Origin: an uncultured Pseudomonadota bacterium
GTDB taxonomy: Bacteria > Pseudomonadota > Gammaproteobacteria > Burkholderiales > Burkholderiaceae_C
Length of the DNA: 64,000 nucleotides
Direction: 5' to 3'
NCBI GenBank assembly: GCA_945952465.1
Contig: CAMFIB010000001.1
Span: forward strand, 868,001 to 932,000
Shown: positions 1-9,751 of the stretch, one piece after another
Position numbering within the stretch: position 1 is the stretch's first letter
Layout: every line of letters starts with the position of its first letter
The notes under the pieces: model-generated
What the model saw: only the letters and a program-made list of their open reading frames with translations
Database searches by the model: none
Told to the model about the DNA's origin: nothing
Position numbers and translations under genes: made by a program

Positions 1-1545
1 GTGCGCGTGCTCGGGCATGAAGAAGCGGCGCACGTTGCGCAGCACCATCAGGATGTGCTGGTCCACCGTGTAGACGTGGAACAGGTCGTGCTGCATCTGC
101 CCCACGATGTTGCGGAACACCCAGAGGTAGCGGCCCAGCACCGAGGTCTGGTTCATCAGCCGCATCGCGTGCGTGATGCCGGCCGGCGCCTGCAGGATGG
201 CCATGAAGGTGGCGCGGTTCACGGGGTCGCGCCGGAAATGCGCCGTCATGACGTGGCGGGCGTTGTAGAGCGCACGCAGCGTGCGCGCCGACAGGCCCTT
301 CACCCCCACCGTGGTCTGGTAGACCAGAAACGTCTCCAGGATGGCGTGCGGGTTGCGCAGGTACAGGTCGTCGCTGGCGACCTCGATCATGCCGGCCTTG
401 TTGGAGAAGCGCGGGTTGATGGGCTGCGGGTCGTGGGCGGTGTTGCCGGTCTCCAGCCGTTCCTCGATGTTGAGCAGCAGGATCTGGTTGAGCTGCGTCA
501 CCGCCTTGGCCGCCCAGTAGTAGCGGCGCATCAGCACCTCGCTGGCGCGCACCACCGGAATGCGCGGGCCAGGGCGGCGCGGCTCGCCGGGTGTTGGCGC
601 CACGGCGGTGTCGGCGGCGGAGCCGGTGGCCGCCGGCAGCGGCGTGGCCGCGCCGTGCGGGTTGGGCCGCCAGGCGGTGTAGCCGAAGGATTCGGCCACC
701 GCGGTCTGCAGGTCGAACACCAGGCGGTCTTCTCGGCGGCCGGAAATGATGTGCAGCCGCGCGCGGATCAAACTCAGCAGCGCCTCGTTGCGCTTGATCT
801 GCCGCGCCTCGAACGGCGTGGCGAGGCCGTTGCGGGCCAGCTCGTCCCAGCTCTTGCCGAAGCCGGCCGCCTTGGCCACCCACAGAATCACCTGCAGGTC
901 GCGCAGGCCGCCGGGCGACTCCTTGCAGTTGGGCTCCAGCGAGTAGGGCGTGTTCTCGAACTTGTGGTGGCGCTGGCGCATCTCCAAGGTCTTGGCGACG
1001 AAGAAGGCCTGCGGGTCGATCAGCTTGCGGAAACGGGTGTGGAAGGTGTGGAACAGCGCGGGGCTGCCCACCACCAGCCGAGATTCCAGCAGCGAGGTCT
1101 GCACGGTGACGTCTTTCGCCGCCTCGTTCACGCATTCGCTGGTGGTGCGCACGCTGGAGCCGATCTCCAGCCCGGTGTCCCAGCAGGCGCCGATGAAGCC
1201 TTCGAGCTTGGCTTTGAGTGCGGCGTCGGTCTCGGGCGAGGCCTCGTCGGGCAGCAGCACCAGCACGTCGACGTCGGAGTGCGGAAAGAGTTCGCCGCGC
1301 CCGTAGCCGCCGACCGCGACCAGCGCGAAGCGGTCGTCGTCGGCCAGCCCGGCCTGGGCCCACAGCTCGCGCAGCGTGGCGTCGGCGTGGCGGGCGATCT
1401 TCTGCAGCGTGGCGCTGACGCCGCGGGTGGAGGCGCCGGTCGAGGCCAGCACCTGCACCAGCCGGTTCTTTTCGGCGCGGTAGCGTTCGCGCGGCGTGGG
1501 GCCGGCCGCGGGGAGGGCGGCGGCGACCTGCTGGGTGGCGGTCAC
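1..1545 (-). CDS. glnD: [Protein-PII] uridylyltransferase/uridylyl-removing enzyme GlnD, partial (N-terminal 515 residues)
   Basis: Bifunctional nitrogen sensor that uridylylates PII under nitrogen limitation and removes the group when glutamine is high. The reading frame starts at a GTG (1545-1543) and runs open to the window edge, so about 350 C-terminal residues (rest of the HD domain and the ACT domains) lie outside. Early in the protein is the nucleotidyltransferase signature [20 protein letters not shown], and close to the edge is [16 protein letters not shown], the start of the HD phosphohydrolase domain. The gene begins 14 bp after the stop of map on the same strand, so the two are probably cotranscribed. 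The GTG start gives the usual GlnD N-terminus and no nearer ATG fits as well. Identity is firm; only completeness cannot be judged. Confidence 0.95.
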   Translation of the reverse strand, partial: MTATQQVAAALPAAGPTPRERYRAEKNRLVQVLASTGASTRGVSATLQKIARHADATLRELWAQAGLADDDRFALVAVGGYGRGELFPHSDVDVLVLLPDEASPETDAALKAKLEGFIGACWDTGLEIGSSVRTTSECVNEAAKDVTVQTSLLESRLVVGSPALFHTFHTRFRKLIDPQAFFVAKTLEMRQRHHKFENTPYSLEPNCKESPGGLRDLQVILWVAKAAGFGKSWDELARNGLATPFEARQIKRNEALLSLIRARLHIISGRREDRLVFDLQTAVAESFGYTAWRPNPHGAATPLPAATGSAADTAVAPTPGEPRRPGPRIPVVRASEVLMRRYYWAAKAVTQLNQILLLNIEERLETGNTAHDPQPINPRFSNKAGMIEVASDDLYLRNPHAILETFLVYQTTVGVKGLSARTLRALYNARHVMTAHFRRDPVNRATFMAILQAPAGITHAMRLMNQTSVLGRYLWVFRNIVGQMQHDLFHVYTVDQHILMVLRNVRRFFMPEHAH

Positions 1546-1559
1546 GGCCGGCCCAGGCG

Positions 1560-2408
1560 TCAAGCGCCCGCCAGGGCGGGTTGGGCCGGTGCGGCGGCTG
1601 CCGCACCGGCGGTGACGAAGGCCGGCGGCGGCGGGCTGCCGGCCGACAGCGTCAGCACCTCGTAGCCGGTCTCGGTGACCAGAATCGTGTGCTCCCACTG
1701 CGCTGACAGCGAATGGTCTTTGGTGACGATGGTCCAGCCGTCGCCCATCTCGCGGATGTCCTTGCGGCCGGCGTTGATCATCGGCTCGATGGTGAAGGTC
1801 ATGCCGGGCTTCAGTTCCTCCAGCGTGCCGGCCTTGCCATAGTGCAGCACCTGCGGTTCCTCGTGGAAGATGCGGCCGATGCCGTGGCCGCAGAACTCGC
1901 GCACCACCGAGAAGCCGTTGCTCTCGGCAAACCGCTGGATGGCCGCGCCGATGTCGCCCAGCCGCGCGCCGGGCTTGACCTTGACGATGCCGTGCCACAT
2001 CGCGTCGTGGGTGAAGCTGCACAGCCGCTTGGCGGCGATGGAGCCTTCGCCCACCACGAACATGCGGCTGGTGTCGCCGTGCCAGCCGTCCTTGATGACG
2101 GTGACGTCGATGTTGACGATATCGCCCTTCTTCAGCGGCTTGTCGTTCGGAATGCCGTGGCAGACCTGGTGGTTGACCGAGGTGCAGATCGACTTGGGGT
2201 AGGGCGAATAGCCCGGCGGCTGGTAGTTCAGCGGGGCGGGAATGCCGCCCTGCACGCCGGTGATGTGGTCGTACGCCAGCTTGTCGAGCTGGTTGGTGGT
2301 GACGCCGGGTTTGACGTGCGGCGTCAGCATGTCCAGCACTTCGGAAGCGAGCCGGCCGGCGATGCGCATGCCGGCAATGCCGGCAGCGTCCTTGTAGGTG
2401 ATGCTCAT
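1560..2408 (-). CDS. map: Type I methionine aminopeptidase
   Basis: Cytosolic dimetal enzyme that removes the initiator methionine from nascent proteins. The 282-residue product carries the expected ligands: H84 (in CHGIPND), D101 and D112 ([17 protein letters not shown]), H175 (GHGIGR), E208 (TIEPM) and E239 (WEHT). It is about 20 residues longer than the E. coli enzyme because of an Ala/Pro-rich C-terminal tail after residue 255, which looks disordered and non-catalytic. glnD follows 14 bp downstream on the same strand, and purL is divergent, sharing a 117-bp upstream region. ATG at 2408 gives the normal N-terminus. Confidence 0.97.
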   Translation of the reverse strand: MSITYKDAAGIAGMRIAGRLASEVLDMLTPHVKPGVTTNQLDKLAYDHITGVQGGIPAPLNYQPPGYSPYPKSICTSVNHQVCHGIPNDKPLKKGDIVNIDVTVIKDGWHGDTSRMFVVGEGSIAAKRLCSFTHDAMWHGIVKVKPGARLGDIGAAIQRFAESNGFSVVREFCGHGIGRIFHEEPQVLHYGKAGTLEELKPGMTFTIEPMINAGRKDIREMGDGWTIVTKDHSLSAQWEHTILVTETGYEVLTLSAGSPPPPAFVTAGAAAAAPAQPALAGA

Positions 2409-2448
2409 GGCCCCGATTATCCCACCGGGGCCCGTTTCACGCGGCCGG

Positions 2449-2454
2449 TAAAAT
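2449..2454 (+). promoter_or_regulatory. Candidate -10 element upstream of purL
   Basis: TAAAAT lies in GGTAAAATCAC, 71 bp before the purL start, inside the 117-bp gap between divergent map and purL. No convincing -35 is seen at normal spacing. The same nonamer TAAAATCAC occurs before ndk and hisZ, which is the main support. Confidence 0.4.
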
Positions 2455-2525
2455 CACCGCTTCAGCCAGCCGGGCCCGTCCCTCCGCGACGCCGCCCGCC
2501 GACCGACACCCCGGCCCCGCCCATC

Positions 2526-5500
2526 GTGACCCAACACCTCACCCACTTCGACGGCGGCAACGCCCTCAGCGACTTCCGCGCCCGCCAACTGCTCCAGGCC
2601 CTCGCCGCCGTGCACGACCGCATCACCGGCATCGCCGCCCGCTTCGTGCACCTGGTTGCCACCGACAGCCCGCCCGACGCCGCGCTGACCAGCCGCCTGC
2701 AGGCGCTGCTGACCTACGGCGACCCCTACGCCGGCCCCACCGACGGCACCGCCATCGTCGTGCTGCCGCGCTTCGGCACCGTGTCGCCGTGGGCCTCCAA
2801 GGCTACCGACATCGCCCACAACTGCGGCCTGCCGGTGCGCCGCATCGAGCGGCTGACCGAATACCGGGTCTCGCTGAAGGCCGGCCTGCTGGGCGGCACG
2901 CCCAGGCTGGACGCCGCGCAACTGGAGCAGGTGGCCGGCCTGCTGCACGACCGCATGACCGAAAGCGCGGTGCTCGACCGCGCCACCGCCGACCGCCTGT
3001 TCACCGAGCTGGAAGCCGCGCCCATGGCCAGCGTGGACGTGAAGGGCGGCGGCCGCAATGCGCTCGTGAAGGCCAACACCGACTGGGGCCTGGCGCTGGC
3101 CGACGACGAGATCGACTACCTGGTGAACGCCTTCACCGCGCTCGGCCGCAACCCGACCGACGTCGAGCTGATGATGTTCGCGCAGGCCAACAGCGAGCAC
3201 TGCCGCCACAAGATCTTCAACGCGCAGTTCACCATCGACGGCGCGGCGCAGGACAAGAGCCTGTTCGGCATGATCCGCCACACCCACCAGACGAACCCGC
3301 AGCACATGGTGGTCGCGTATTCGGACAACGCCTCGGTGATGGAGGGGCATGCCATCGAGCGTTTCATGGCCAAATCGGCCGCAAGTCAGCGGGGAATGGC
3401 GCTTTCTAGCTATCAAAAAGAGAGCGCCACGCAGCATGTGCTGATGAAGGTGGAAACCCACAACCACCCGACCGCCATCTCCCCGTTCCCCGGTGCGTCC
3501 ACCGGCGCCGGCGGCGAGATCCGCGACGAAGGCGCGACCGGCCGCGGCAGCAAGCCCAAGGCCGGCCTGACCGGCTTCACCGTCTCGCGGCTGGACGGCG
3601 GCACGTTCGGCAAGCCCGGCCACATCGCCAGCCCCTGGCAGATCATGACCGAGGGCCCGCTGGGTGGCGCGGCCTTCAACAACGAGTTTGGCCGGCCCAA
3701 CCTGCTCGGCTATTTCCGCGAGTACGAACTCGAAGCCGGCGGCGTGAAGCGCGGCTACCACAAGCCCATCATGATCGCCGGCGGCCTCGGCAGCATCGAC
3801 GCGGGCCTGACCCACAAGATCGAATTCCCGACCGGCTCGTTGCTTGTGCAACTGGGCGGGCCGGGCATGCGCATCGGCATGGGCGGCAGCGCCGCCAGCT
3901 CGATGGCGACCGGCGCCAACGCGGCAGAGCTGGACTTCGACTCGGTGCAGCGCGGCAACCCCGAAATCCAGCGCCGCGCGCAGGAGGTCATCAACCACTG
4001 CTGGGCGCTGGGCGCCGACAACCCCATCCTGGCGATCCACGACGTCGGCGCGGGCGGCCTCTCCAATGCCTTCCCCGAACTGACCAACGACGCCGGCCGC
4101 GGCGCGCGTTTCGACCTGCGCGCGGTGCCGCTGGAGGAAAGTGGCTTGGCGCCCAAGGAAATCTGGTGCAACGAAAGCCAGGAGCGCTACGTGCTGGCCA
4201 TCGCGCCCGAATCGCTGCCGCAGTTCACCGCGTTCTGCGAACGCGAGCGCTGCCCGTTTTCGGTGGTGGGCACGGCAACCGAACAGCGGCAACTGGTGCT
4301 GGCCGATGCCGACGCGCAGTCGCCCGTCGACATGCCGATGGAAGTTCTTTTGGGCAAGCCGCCGCGCATGCACCGCGACGTCAAAACGGTTGCCCGTACC
4401 TTCACGCCGCTCGACCTCTCCAACCTCAGCCTGCAAGACGCCTGCATCGCCGTGCTCAGCAGCGCCACCGTGGCCTCCAAGCGCTTCCTCATCACCATCG
4501 GCGACCGCACCGTGGGCGGCCTCAGCCACCGCGACCAGATGGTCGGCCCCTGGCAAGTGCCGGTGGCCGATTGTGCGGTGACGCTGGCCGACTACGCCGG
4601 TTTCGCCGGCGAGGCGATGGCAATGGGCGAACGCACGCCGCTCGCCGCGCTGGACGCGCCGGCATCGGGCCGCATGGCGGTGGCCGAAAGCATCACCAAC
4701 TTGCTGGCCGCGCCCATTGAACTCGGCCGCGTCAAGCTGTCGGCCAACTGGATGGCGGCCTGCGGCGAAGCCGGTGAAGACGCCGCGCTGTACGAGACCG
4801 TGAAGGCGGTCGGCATGGAGCTGTGCCCGGCGCTGGGCATCTCCATTCCGGTCGGCAAGGATTCGCTGTCGATGCGCACGCAATGGCCCGGCGAGGGCAC
4901 GCAGAACAAGGTGGTGTCGCCCGTCTCGCTGATCGTCAGTTCCTTCGCCACGCTGGCCGACGTGCGCGGCACACTCACACCGCAGCTCGACCGCGAACAG
5001 GACACTTCGCTGGTGCTGATCGACCTCGGCCGTGGCCGCAACCGGCTGGCCGGCTCGATCCTCGCGCAGACGCAGAACCAGGCCGGCTGCCCGTTGAAAG
5101 ACGGCGTGCCCGACCTGGCCGACCCGCAGGACCTCGTGAAGCTGGTCGCCGCCGTCAACGCGCTGCGCCAGGCCGGCCAGATTCTGGCGTACCACGACCG
5201 CAGCGACGGCGGCCTGTTCGCCAGCGTCTGCGAAATGGCCTTTGCCGGCCAGGTGGGCGTGTCGCTGAACATCGACCTGCTGGTGACCGAGGGCGACGGC
5301 ATTTCCGACAGCCGCATGGACACCGGCGACGCCAAGAACTGGGCCGGCCAGGTCAGCGCCCGCCGCGAAGAACTGACGCTGAAGGCGCTGTTCGCCGAAG
5401 AGCTGGGCGTGGTGCTGCAGGTGCGCAGCGCCGACCGCACGGCCGTGATGCAGACGCTGCGCGAGCACGGCCTGAGCGCCTGCAGCCACGTCGTCGGCAA

Positions 5501-6527
5501 GACCCGGCCGGCGTCGTCTGCCGTGACGGCCGGCATTGGCGAGGTGCAGGTCTGGCGTGACACCAAGAAGGTGTTCGGCGCGGCTTTGCAGGATTTGCAG
5601 CAGGTGTGGGACAGCGTGAGCTGGAAGATCAACCAGCAGCGCGACAACCCGGCCTGCGCCGACGCCGAACACGCCGCAGCCGGTGACCCGAACGACCCGG
5701 GCCTGTCGGTGTCGTTGACGTTCGACCCGGCCGAAGACTTCGCCGCGCCCTTCCTCAACCTCGCCAGGCCGCGCGTGGCGGTGCTGCGGGAGCAGGGCGT
5801 GAACTCGCACGTCGAGATGGCCTATGCCTTCGACAAAGCAGGCTTCGACGCAATCGACGTGCACATGACCGACCTGCAGACCGGCCGCGCCAAGCTGGCC
5901 GATTTCAAGGGCGTGGTCGCCTGCGGCGGCTTCAGCTACGGCGACACGCTGGGCGCCGGCATCGGCTGGGCCCGCAGCATCACCTTCAACCCGGTGCTGG
6001 CCGACAACTTCAAGGCTTTCTTCGCCCGCAGCGACACCTTCGGCCTGGGCGTCTGCAACGGCTGCCAGATGTTCGCCGAGCTGGCCGACATCATTCCCGG
6101 CGCCGACGCCTGGCCGCGCTTCACCACCAACCGCAGCGAGCGTTTCGAGGCGCGGTTGTCGCAGGTGGAGGTGCTGGAATCGCCCAGCCTGTTCTTCGCC
6201 GGCATGGCCGGCAGCCGGCTGCCGATCGCGGTGGCGCACGGCGAAGGTTTTGCCAACTTCGCGTACCGGGGCGATGCGGCCCGCGCCATTGCCGCGATGC
6301 GCTTCGTGGACAACCGCGGCGGCGCGACCGAAGCCTACCCGTTCAACCCCAACGGCAGCCCCGGCGGCCTCACGGCGGTGACCACCGCCGACGGCCGTTT
6401 CACCGCGATGATGCCGCACCCCGAGCGGGTGTTCCGCAACGTGCAGATGAGCTGGACGTCGGGCGATGTGTCGGCCGCCAGCCCGTGGCTGCGCATCTGG
6501 CGCAACGCGCGCCGCTGGGTGGGCTGA
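2526..6527 (+). CDS. purL: Phosphoribosylformylglycinamidine synthase (FGAM synthase), large single-chain form
   Basis: Fourth step of purine biosynthesis: ATP- and glutamine-dependent conversion of FGAR to FGAM. The 1333-residue product is the large proteobacterial form. It has an N-terminal PurS-like region, AIRS-type synthetase domains with [20 protein letters not shown] and the [12 protein letters not shown] segment, and a C-terminal glutaminase with nucleophile C1177 (VCNGCQMF) and H1298/E1300 (MPHPERV). The GTG at 2526 is chosen because it gives the family N-terminus ([16 protein letters not shown]); the frame stays open upstream across map, but that is antisense. Oddity: residues around 282-301, just before [13 protein letters not shown], are encoded by an AT-richer 59-bp repeat found in five other genes here, apparently accommodated in a surface loop without breaking the frame. 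Confidence 0.97.
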   Translation: MTQHLTHFDGGNALSDFRARQLLQALAAVHDRITGIAARFVHLVATDSPPDAALTSRLQALLTYGDPYAGPTDGTAIVVLPRFGTVSPWASKATDIAHNCGLPVRRIERLTEYRVSLKAGLLGGTPRLDAAQLEQVAGLLHDRMTESAVLDRATADRLFTELEAAPMASVDVKGGGRNALVKANTDWGLALADDEIDYLVNAFTALGRNPTDVELMMFAQANSEHCRHKIFNAQFTIDGAAQDKSLFGMIRHTHQTNPQHMVVAYSDNASVMEGHAIERFMAKSAASQRGMALSSYQKESATQHVLMKVETHNHPTAISPFPGASTGAGGEIRDEGATGRGSKPKAGLTGFTVSRLDGGTFGKPGHIASPWQIMTEGPLGGAAFNNEFGRPNLLGYFREYELEAGGVKRGYHKPIMIAGGLGSIDAGLTHKIEFPTGSLLVQLGGPGMRIGMGGSAASSMATGANAAELDFDSVQRGNPEIQRRAQEVINHCWALGADNPILAIHDVGAGGLSNAFPELTNDAGRGARFDLRAVPLEESGLAPKEIWCNESQERYVLAIAPESLPQFTAFCERERCPFSVVGTATEQRQLVLADADAQSPVDMPMEVLLGKPPRMHRDVKTVARTFTPLDLSNLSLQDACIAVLSSATVASKRFLITIGDRTVGGLSHRDQMVGPWQVPVADCAVTLADYAGFAGEAMAMGERTPLAALDAPASGRMAVAESITNLLAAPIELGRVKLSANWMAACGEAGEDAALYETVKAVGMELCPALGISIPVGKDSLSMRTQWPGEGTQNKVVSPVSLIVSSFATLADVRGTLTPQLDREQDTSLVLIDLGRGRNRLAGSILAQTQNQAGCPLKDGVPDLADPQDLVKLVAAVNALRQAGQILAYHDRSDGGLFASVCEMAFAGQVGVSLNIDLLVTEGDGISDSRMDTGDAKNWAGQVSARREELTLKALFAEELGVVLQVRSADRTAVMQTLREHGLSACSHVVGKTRPASSAVTAGIGEVQVWRDTKKVFGAALQDLQQVWDSVSWKINQQRDNPACADAEHAAAGDPNDPGLSVSLTFDPAEDFAAPFLNLARPRVAVLREQGVNSHVEMAYAFDKAGFDAIDVHMTDLQTGRAKLADFKGVVACGGFSYGDTLGAGIGWARSITFNPVLADNFKAFFARSDTFGLGVCNGCQMFAELADIIPGADAWPRFTTNRSERFEARLSQVEVLESPSLFFAGMAGSRLPIAVAHGEGFANFAYRGDAARAIAAMRFVDNRGGATEAYPFNPNGSPGGLTAVTTADGRFTAMMPHPERVFRNVQMSWTSGDVSAASPWLRIWRNARRWVG
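3371..3429 (+). repeat. 59-bp in-gene repeat, copy A (in purL)
   Basis: One of six copies that align without gaps over 59 bp. Begins CAAATCGGCCGCAAGTCAGC and has GCTAT at offset 39-43 as in the others. It is read in frame as part of PurL (residues about 282-301, including [17 protein letters not shown]) next to the conserved substrate-binding segment. It is richer in A/T than the surrounding sequence. Confidence 0.75.
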
Positions 6528-6538
6528 GCGCCGGACTG

Positions 6539-6565
6539 GCGTCTGGGCGCCAAACGCCCAGGCGC
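6539..6565. terminator. Stem-loop between convergent purL and the NlpC/P60 gene
   Basis: GCGTCTGGGCG (6539-6549) pairs with CGCCCAGGCGC (6555-6565) with one G-T pair around a 5-nt loop. It lies 12 bp after the purL stop and before the 3' end of the minus-strand gene. There is no T-run on either side, so this may be a Rho-assisted or weak bidirectional terminator. Confidence 0.4.
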
Positions 6566-6600
6566 TGCTGCCGCGCTAGAGGGTGGAAAGAACGCCGCCG

Positions 6601-7206
6601 TCAGTGCGACGGCGAGACGGAGGCTGGGTCAGGGGCCAGGGCCGCGCCGGTGGTGGATTCAGACACCACGCGGCGGGCGCCGTTGAAGCGCTTTTTCCAG
6701 TACGACTCCTGCATGTCGTCCACCCGCACGCTGCCACCGGCGCGGGGCGAATGGACGAATTTGCCGTCGCCGATGTAGATGCCGACATGGCTGAAGCTGC
6801 GGCGCATCGTGTTGTAGAAGACCAGGTCGCCCGGCTGCAGGTCAGAGGGGTTGATGACCTCGGTGCCGGCGGCCTGTTGCGCGGCGCTGCGCGGCAGCAG
6901 CAGCCCGATGGATTGGTCATAAATGGCGCGGACGAAACCGCTGCAGTCGAAGCCGGTCTCGGTGGAGCTGCCGCCGCGCCGGTAGCGCACGCCCAGAAAG
7001 CTCATGGCCCGCTCGACGATGCCGTTGGCCCGGTCGCCCAGGCTGTTGCGGGCCGCTTCAAGGCCCTGGTCTGCCCGGTCGAAGGTGGCGCCGAGGTGGT
7101 CGAGGAAGCTGGGGTTTCGCTGGTCGTCGGTTGCGGGGGCGGCGAACCCTTTGGTGCTGACCAGCGCGAGGACGAACAAGACAATGAGAAACAGCGGGAT
7201 TCGCAT
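6601..7206 (-). CDS. Secreted NlpC/P60 family cell-wall peptidase
   Basis: Predicted exported cysteine peptidase acting on peptidoglycan stem peptides. Residues 1-22 form a signal peptide (hydrophobic LFLIVLFVLALV, cut near AFA). The C-terminal half is an NlpC/P60 domain: C88 in ETGFDCSGF, H140 in FSHVGIY and H152 in FVHSPR form the expected catalytic set. At 201 residues it is a minimal Spr/MepS-like hydrolase with no separate SH3 or LysM binding domain; residues 23-65 are a polar linker. No lipobox cysteine follows the signal, so it is probably soluble in the periplasm rather than a lipoprotein. It converges with purL and is a stand-alone gene. Confidence 0.9.
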   Translation of the reverse strand: MRIPLFLIVLFVLALVSTKGFAAPATDDQRNPSFLDHLGATFDRADQGLEAARNSLGDRANGIVERAMSFLGVRYRRGGSSTETGFDCSGFVRAIYDQSIGLLLPRSAAQQAAGTEVINPSDLQPGDLVFYNTMRRSFSHVGIYIGDGKFVHSPRAGGSVRVDDMQESYWKKRFNGARRVVSESTTGAALAPDPASVSPSH

Positions 7207-7306
7207 GGGCCCGTACCATACCGCAGCGGGTTCTGAAATTCAAGCGAAACGCCTCTTGAAAAGCCCGTAACGCGTTGATTGACAAAGAATTTTCTGGAGA
7301 CTACCC

Positions 7307-8281
7307 ATGTTCAAAGCCATCTTGCTCGAAAAAGGCGATGCGTTCAGCGCGTCCATCCGGTCGGTCGACGAGGCCCAGCTCCCGCCGGGTGATGTCACGG
7401 TGTCGGTCAGCCATTCCACCTTGAATTACAAGGACGGCCTGGCCATTTGCAACCGGATTCCCGTGGTGCGCAGCTGGCCCATGGTGGCCGGCATCGACGG
7501 CGCCGGCACGGTGCTGGAGTCCAGCCACCCCGACTGGCAGGTGGGTGACGCGGTGGTGAACAACGGCTGGGGCCTCAGCGAAACGCGCTGGGGCTGCCTG
7601 GCCGAGAAGGCGCGCGTGAAGGGCGACTGGCTGGTGAGGCTGCCCAAGGTCTTCACCCCGCGCCAGGCCATGGCCATTGGCACGGCGGGCTACACCGCCA
7701 TGCTGTGCGTGATGGCGCTGGAAGACCACCATGTGCGCCCCGACAGCGGCGACATCCTGGTGACTGGCGCGACCGGCGGTGTGGGCAGCGTGGCCATCGC
7801 CATCCTGGGCAAGCTGGGCTACCGCGTGGTCGCGGCAACCGGCAAGGCGAGCGAAGAGGCCTACCTGAAATCGCTGGGTGCCAGCGGCATCATCGACCGC
7901 GCCGAACTGTCGGCCCCCGGCAAGCCGCTGCAGGAGGAGCGCTGGGCCGGCGTGGTCGACGCGGTGGGCTCCCACACGCTGGTGAATGCGCTGGCGCAGA
8001 CCCGCTACGGCGGCACGGTGGCCGCTTGCGGGCTGGCGCAGGGCATGGACTTGCCGGGCACCGTCATGCCGTTCATCCTGCGCGGCGTCACGCTGGCGGG
8101 CATCGACTCGGTCATGGCGCCGCGCGCGCGCCGCCAGAAAGCCTGGGACCGCCTGGCGACCGATCTCGACCTGCAACTGCTGGAGTCGATGATCGACGAG
8201 GTGCCGCTGTCCGGCGCCATCGCCAAGGCTGGCGAGCTGATGGCCGGCAAGGTGCGCGGGCGCGTCGTGGTGACGATCTGA
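7307..8281 (+). CDS. acuI: AcuI/YhdH-type NADPH-dependent quinone/acryloyl-CoA reductase
   Basis: Medium-chain dehydrogenase/reductase of the YhdH/AcuI branch, whose characterised members reduce acryloyl-CoA to propionyl-CoA with NADPH. The 324-residue product has a GroES-like N-terminal half containing STLNYKDGLA and the nucleotide-binding motif GATGGVGSVA near residues 154-163. No structural-zinc cysteine cluster is present, as expected for the branch. Start ATG 7307 has GGAG at good spacing. prpE (propionyl-CoA synthetase) is 4.6 kb downstream, so a propionate/acrylate role is possible, but the genes are not adjacent. The family assignment is firm; the substrate is inferred. Confidence 0.88.
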   Translation: MFKAILLEKGDAFSASIRSVDEAQLPPGDVTVSVSHSTLNYKDGLAICNRIPVVRSWPMVAGIDGAGTVLESSHPDWQVGDAVVNNGWGLSETRWGCLAEKARVKGDWLVRLPKVFTPRQAMAIGTAGYTAMLCVMALEDHHVRPDSGDILVTGATGGVGSVAIAILGKLGYRVVAATGKASEEAYLKSLGASGIIDRAELSAPGKPLQEERWAGVVDAVGSHTLVNALAQTRYGGTVAACGLAQGMDLPGTVMPFILRGVTLAGIDSVMAPRARRQKAWDRLATDLDLQLLESMIDEVPLSGAIAKAGELMAGKVRGRVVVTI

Positions 8282-8296
8282 CACCGTTTTCAGGAA

Positions 8297-8355
8297 GAAA
8301 TATGCCTCAAGTCAGCGCCGGTGCTCGCATCTTTGCTCTCATTATGGTAGCAACC
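8297..8355 (+). repeat. 59-bp in-gene repeat, copy B (5' end of sugar dehydrogenase gene)
   Basis: Begins GAAATATGCCTCAAGTCAGC and ends GTAGCAACC. Aligns without gaps to copy D, with 37 of 59 positions identical by eye. The start codon ATG 8302 is inside the repeat, so the first 18 residues, forming much of the signal peptide, are encoded by it. Confidence 0.75.
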
Positions 8356-9447
8356 GCGGCGGCCAGCCTGGCCGTGGTGTCGGCCCATGCGCAATCGGTG
8401 CGGCCGGAGGTGGTGGCGTCTGGCCTGCAGAACCCGTGGGCCGTGGCCTTTCTGCCGGAGGGGCGCTTCCTGGTGACCGAGCGGCCCGGCCGCATGCGGG
8501 TGGTGGAGGCCGGCGGCCAGGTCGGCCCGCCGCTGGCCAACGTGCCGGCGGTGGTGGCGCGCGGGCAGGGCGGCCTGCTCGACGTGGTGACCGACAGCGA
8601 CTTCGCCCGCAACCGCACCGTCTATTTCTGCTACAGCGAGGCGGCTGCGTCCGGCCCCGGCAACAGCACCGCGATGGCGCGGGCCCAGCTCTCGGCCGAC
8701 CGCACCCGGCTGGAGGACGTGAAAGTCATCTTCGTGCAGAAGCCCAAGTTCGACAGCCACGCGCACTTCGGCTGCCGCATCGCCGAGACGAAAGACGGCA
8801 AGCTGATGCTCTCGCTCGGCGACCGCTACCACCGCATGGCCGACGCGCAGACGCTGGACAACCACCACGGCAAGACGGTGCGTGTGAACAAGGACGGCAC
8901 GGTGCCGGCAGACAACCCGTTCGCGGGCAAGGCCGGCGCGCTGCCGGAAATCTGGAGCATCGGCCACCGCAACTCGCAGGGCGCCACGGTGGCGCCGGAC
9001 GGCACCTACTGGACGATCGAACACGGCCCGCAGGGTGGCGACGAGATCAACCGGCCGCAGCCCGGCAAGAACTACGGCTGGCCGGTCATCACCTACGGCG
9101 AGCAATACGGCGGCGGGCCGATCGGCGACGGCATCCAGGCCAAGAACGGGCTGGAGCAGCCGGTGCACTACTGGGTGCCGTCGATCGCGCCGTCGGGCAT
9201 GGCCTTCCTGACCAGCGACAGGTACGGCGAGGCGATGAAGGGCAACCTGTTCGTCGGTTCGCTGAAGTTCGGCTACCTCGACCGCATCGAACTGGAGCGT
9301 CCGTTCGGCGGCAAGGTGGTGCGCGAAAGCAAGCTGCTGGCGGAGCGCGGCGAGCGCATCCGCGACGTGCGGCAGGGCCCCGACGGGCTGCTGTACGTGC
9401 TGACCGACGCCGCCAACGGCCAGTTGCTGCGGCTGCAGCCGCGCTGA
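8302..9447 (+). CDS. Periplasmic PQQ-dependent aldose sugar dehydrogenase (YliI/Asd-like)
   Basis: Soluble beta-propeller dehydrogenase of the GSDH/YliI family, which oxidises aldose sugars using PQQ in the periplasm. The 381-residue product has a signal peptide (hydrophobic IFALIMVATAAASLAVV, cut after AHA) and then propeller sequence typical of the family: GLQNPWAVAFLPEGRFLVTERPGR, GQGGLLDV, the SHAHFGCRI segment, and EHGPQGGDEINRP followed by KNYGWP. The ATG at 8302 follows CAGGAAG and lies inside the 59-bp repeat; ATG 8344 is an internal alternative that would give a very short signal. No PQQ biosynthesis genes are in the window. The gene follows acuI by 20 bp and may be cotranscribed with it. 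Confidence 0.85.
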   Translation: MPQVSAGARIFALIMVATAAASLAVVSAHAQSVRPEVVASGLQNPWAVAFLPEGRFLVTERPGRMRVVEAGGQVGPPLANVPAVVARGQGGLLDVVTDSDFARNRTVYFCYSEAAASGPGNSTAMARAQLSADRTRLEDVKVIFVQKPKFDSHAHFGCRIAETKDGKLMLSLGDRYHRMADAQTLDNHHGKTVRVNKDGTVPADNPFAGKAGALPEIWSIGHRNSQGATVAPDGTYWTIEHGPQGGDEINRPQPGKNYGWPVITYGEQYGGGPIGDGIQAKNGLEQPVHYWVPSIAPSGMAFLTSDRYGEAMKGNLFVGSLKFGYLDRIELERPFGGKVVRESKLLAERGERIRDVRQGPDGLLYVLTDAANGQLLRLQPR

Positions 9448-9469
9448 GCCCCGGCCGGGCAACTGGCGG

Positions 9470-9709
9470 TCAGTTCTTGGGTTTGGTGGCCTTGGCCACC
9501 GCCGTGGCGGCCACTGCGGCGGCGGCATTGGCGGCCGGCGTGCGGCTGCCGGCGGGCCGGCGGGCCAATTCGGCCTCGGCCTTTTCCAGTTGGCGGTAGG
9601 TGGCGATGAAAACCTTGGCCACCGCGTCCGGGTCCTGCAGCGCCTTGGGGTTGGCGGCCAGCAGGGCGCCGGTGATCGTGGCGGCGGGCTGCGTCAGATC
9701 GGGTTTCAT
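9470..9709 (-). CDS. Small Ala-rich protein of unknown function
   Basis: Encodes 79 residues beginning MKPDLTQPAATITGALLAANP. I do not recognise the family with confidence. The first 50 residues look like a short helical domain (ALQDPDAVAKVFIATYRQLEKAEAEL) and the C-terminal 30 are a low-complexity Ala/Lys tail ending TKPKN. ATG 9709 is chosen over an upstream in-frame ATG at 9739 because GAGGAGA lies at suitable spacing before it. There is no signal peptide or membrane segment. It lies between the converging sugar dehydrogenase gene and the HpaB-like gene upstream on the same strand (42 bp), so it could be the second gene of that unit. Confidence 0.6.
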   Translation of the reverse strand: MKPDLTQPAATITGALLAANPKALQDPDAVAKVFIATYRQLEKAEAELARRPAGSRTPAANAAAAVAATAVAKATKPKN

Positions 9710-9751
9710 GGCCGGGGTCTCCTCGTGTGTGCGGGCCATTCTAGGCCGGCC

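Noticed and set aside
1713-2525. In-frame upstream extension of purL over the map gene
   Set aside because: No start signal; the extra residues have no PurL similarity and overlap map on the opposite strand. GTG 2526 gives the family N-terminus.
2454-6419. A 1321-codon open frame antisense to purL
   Set aside because: Its composition is low-complexity His/Arg/Val/Gly/Ala typical of antisense frames in GC-rich DNA; the plus strand encodes a clear PurL over the same span.
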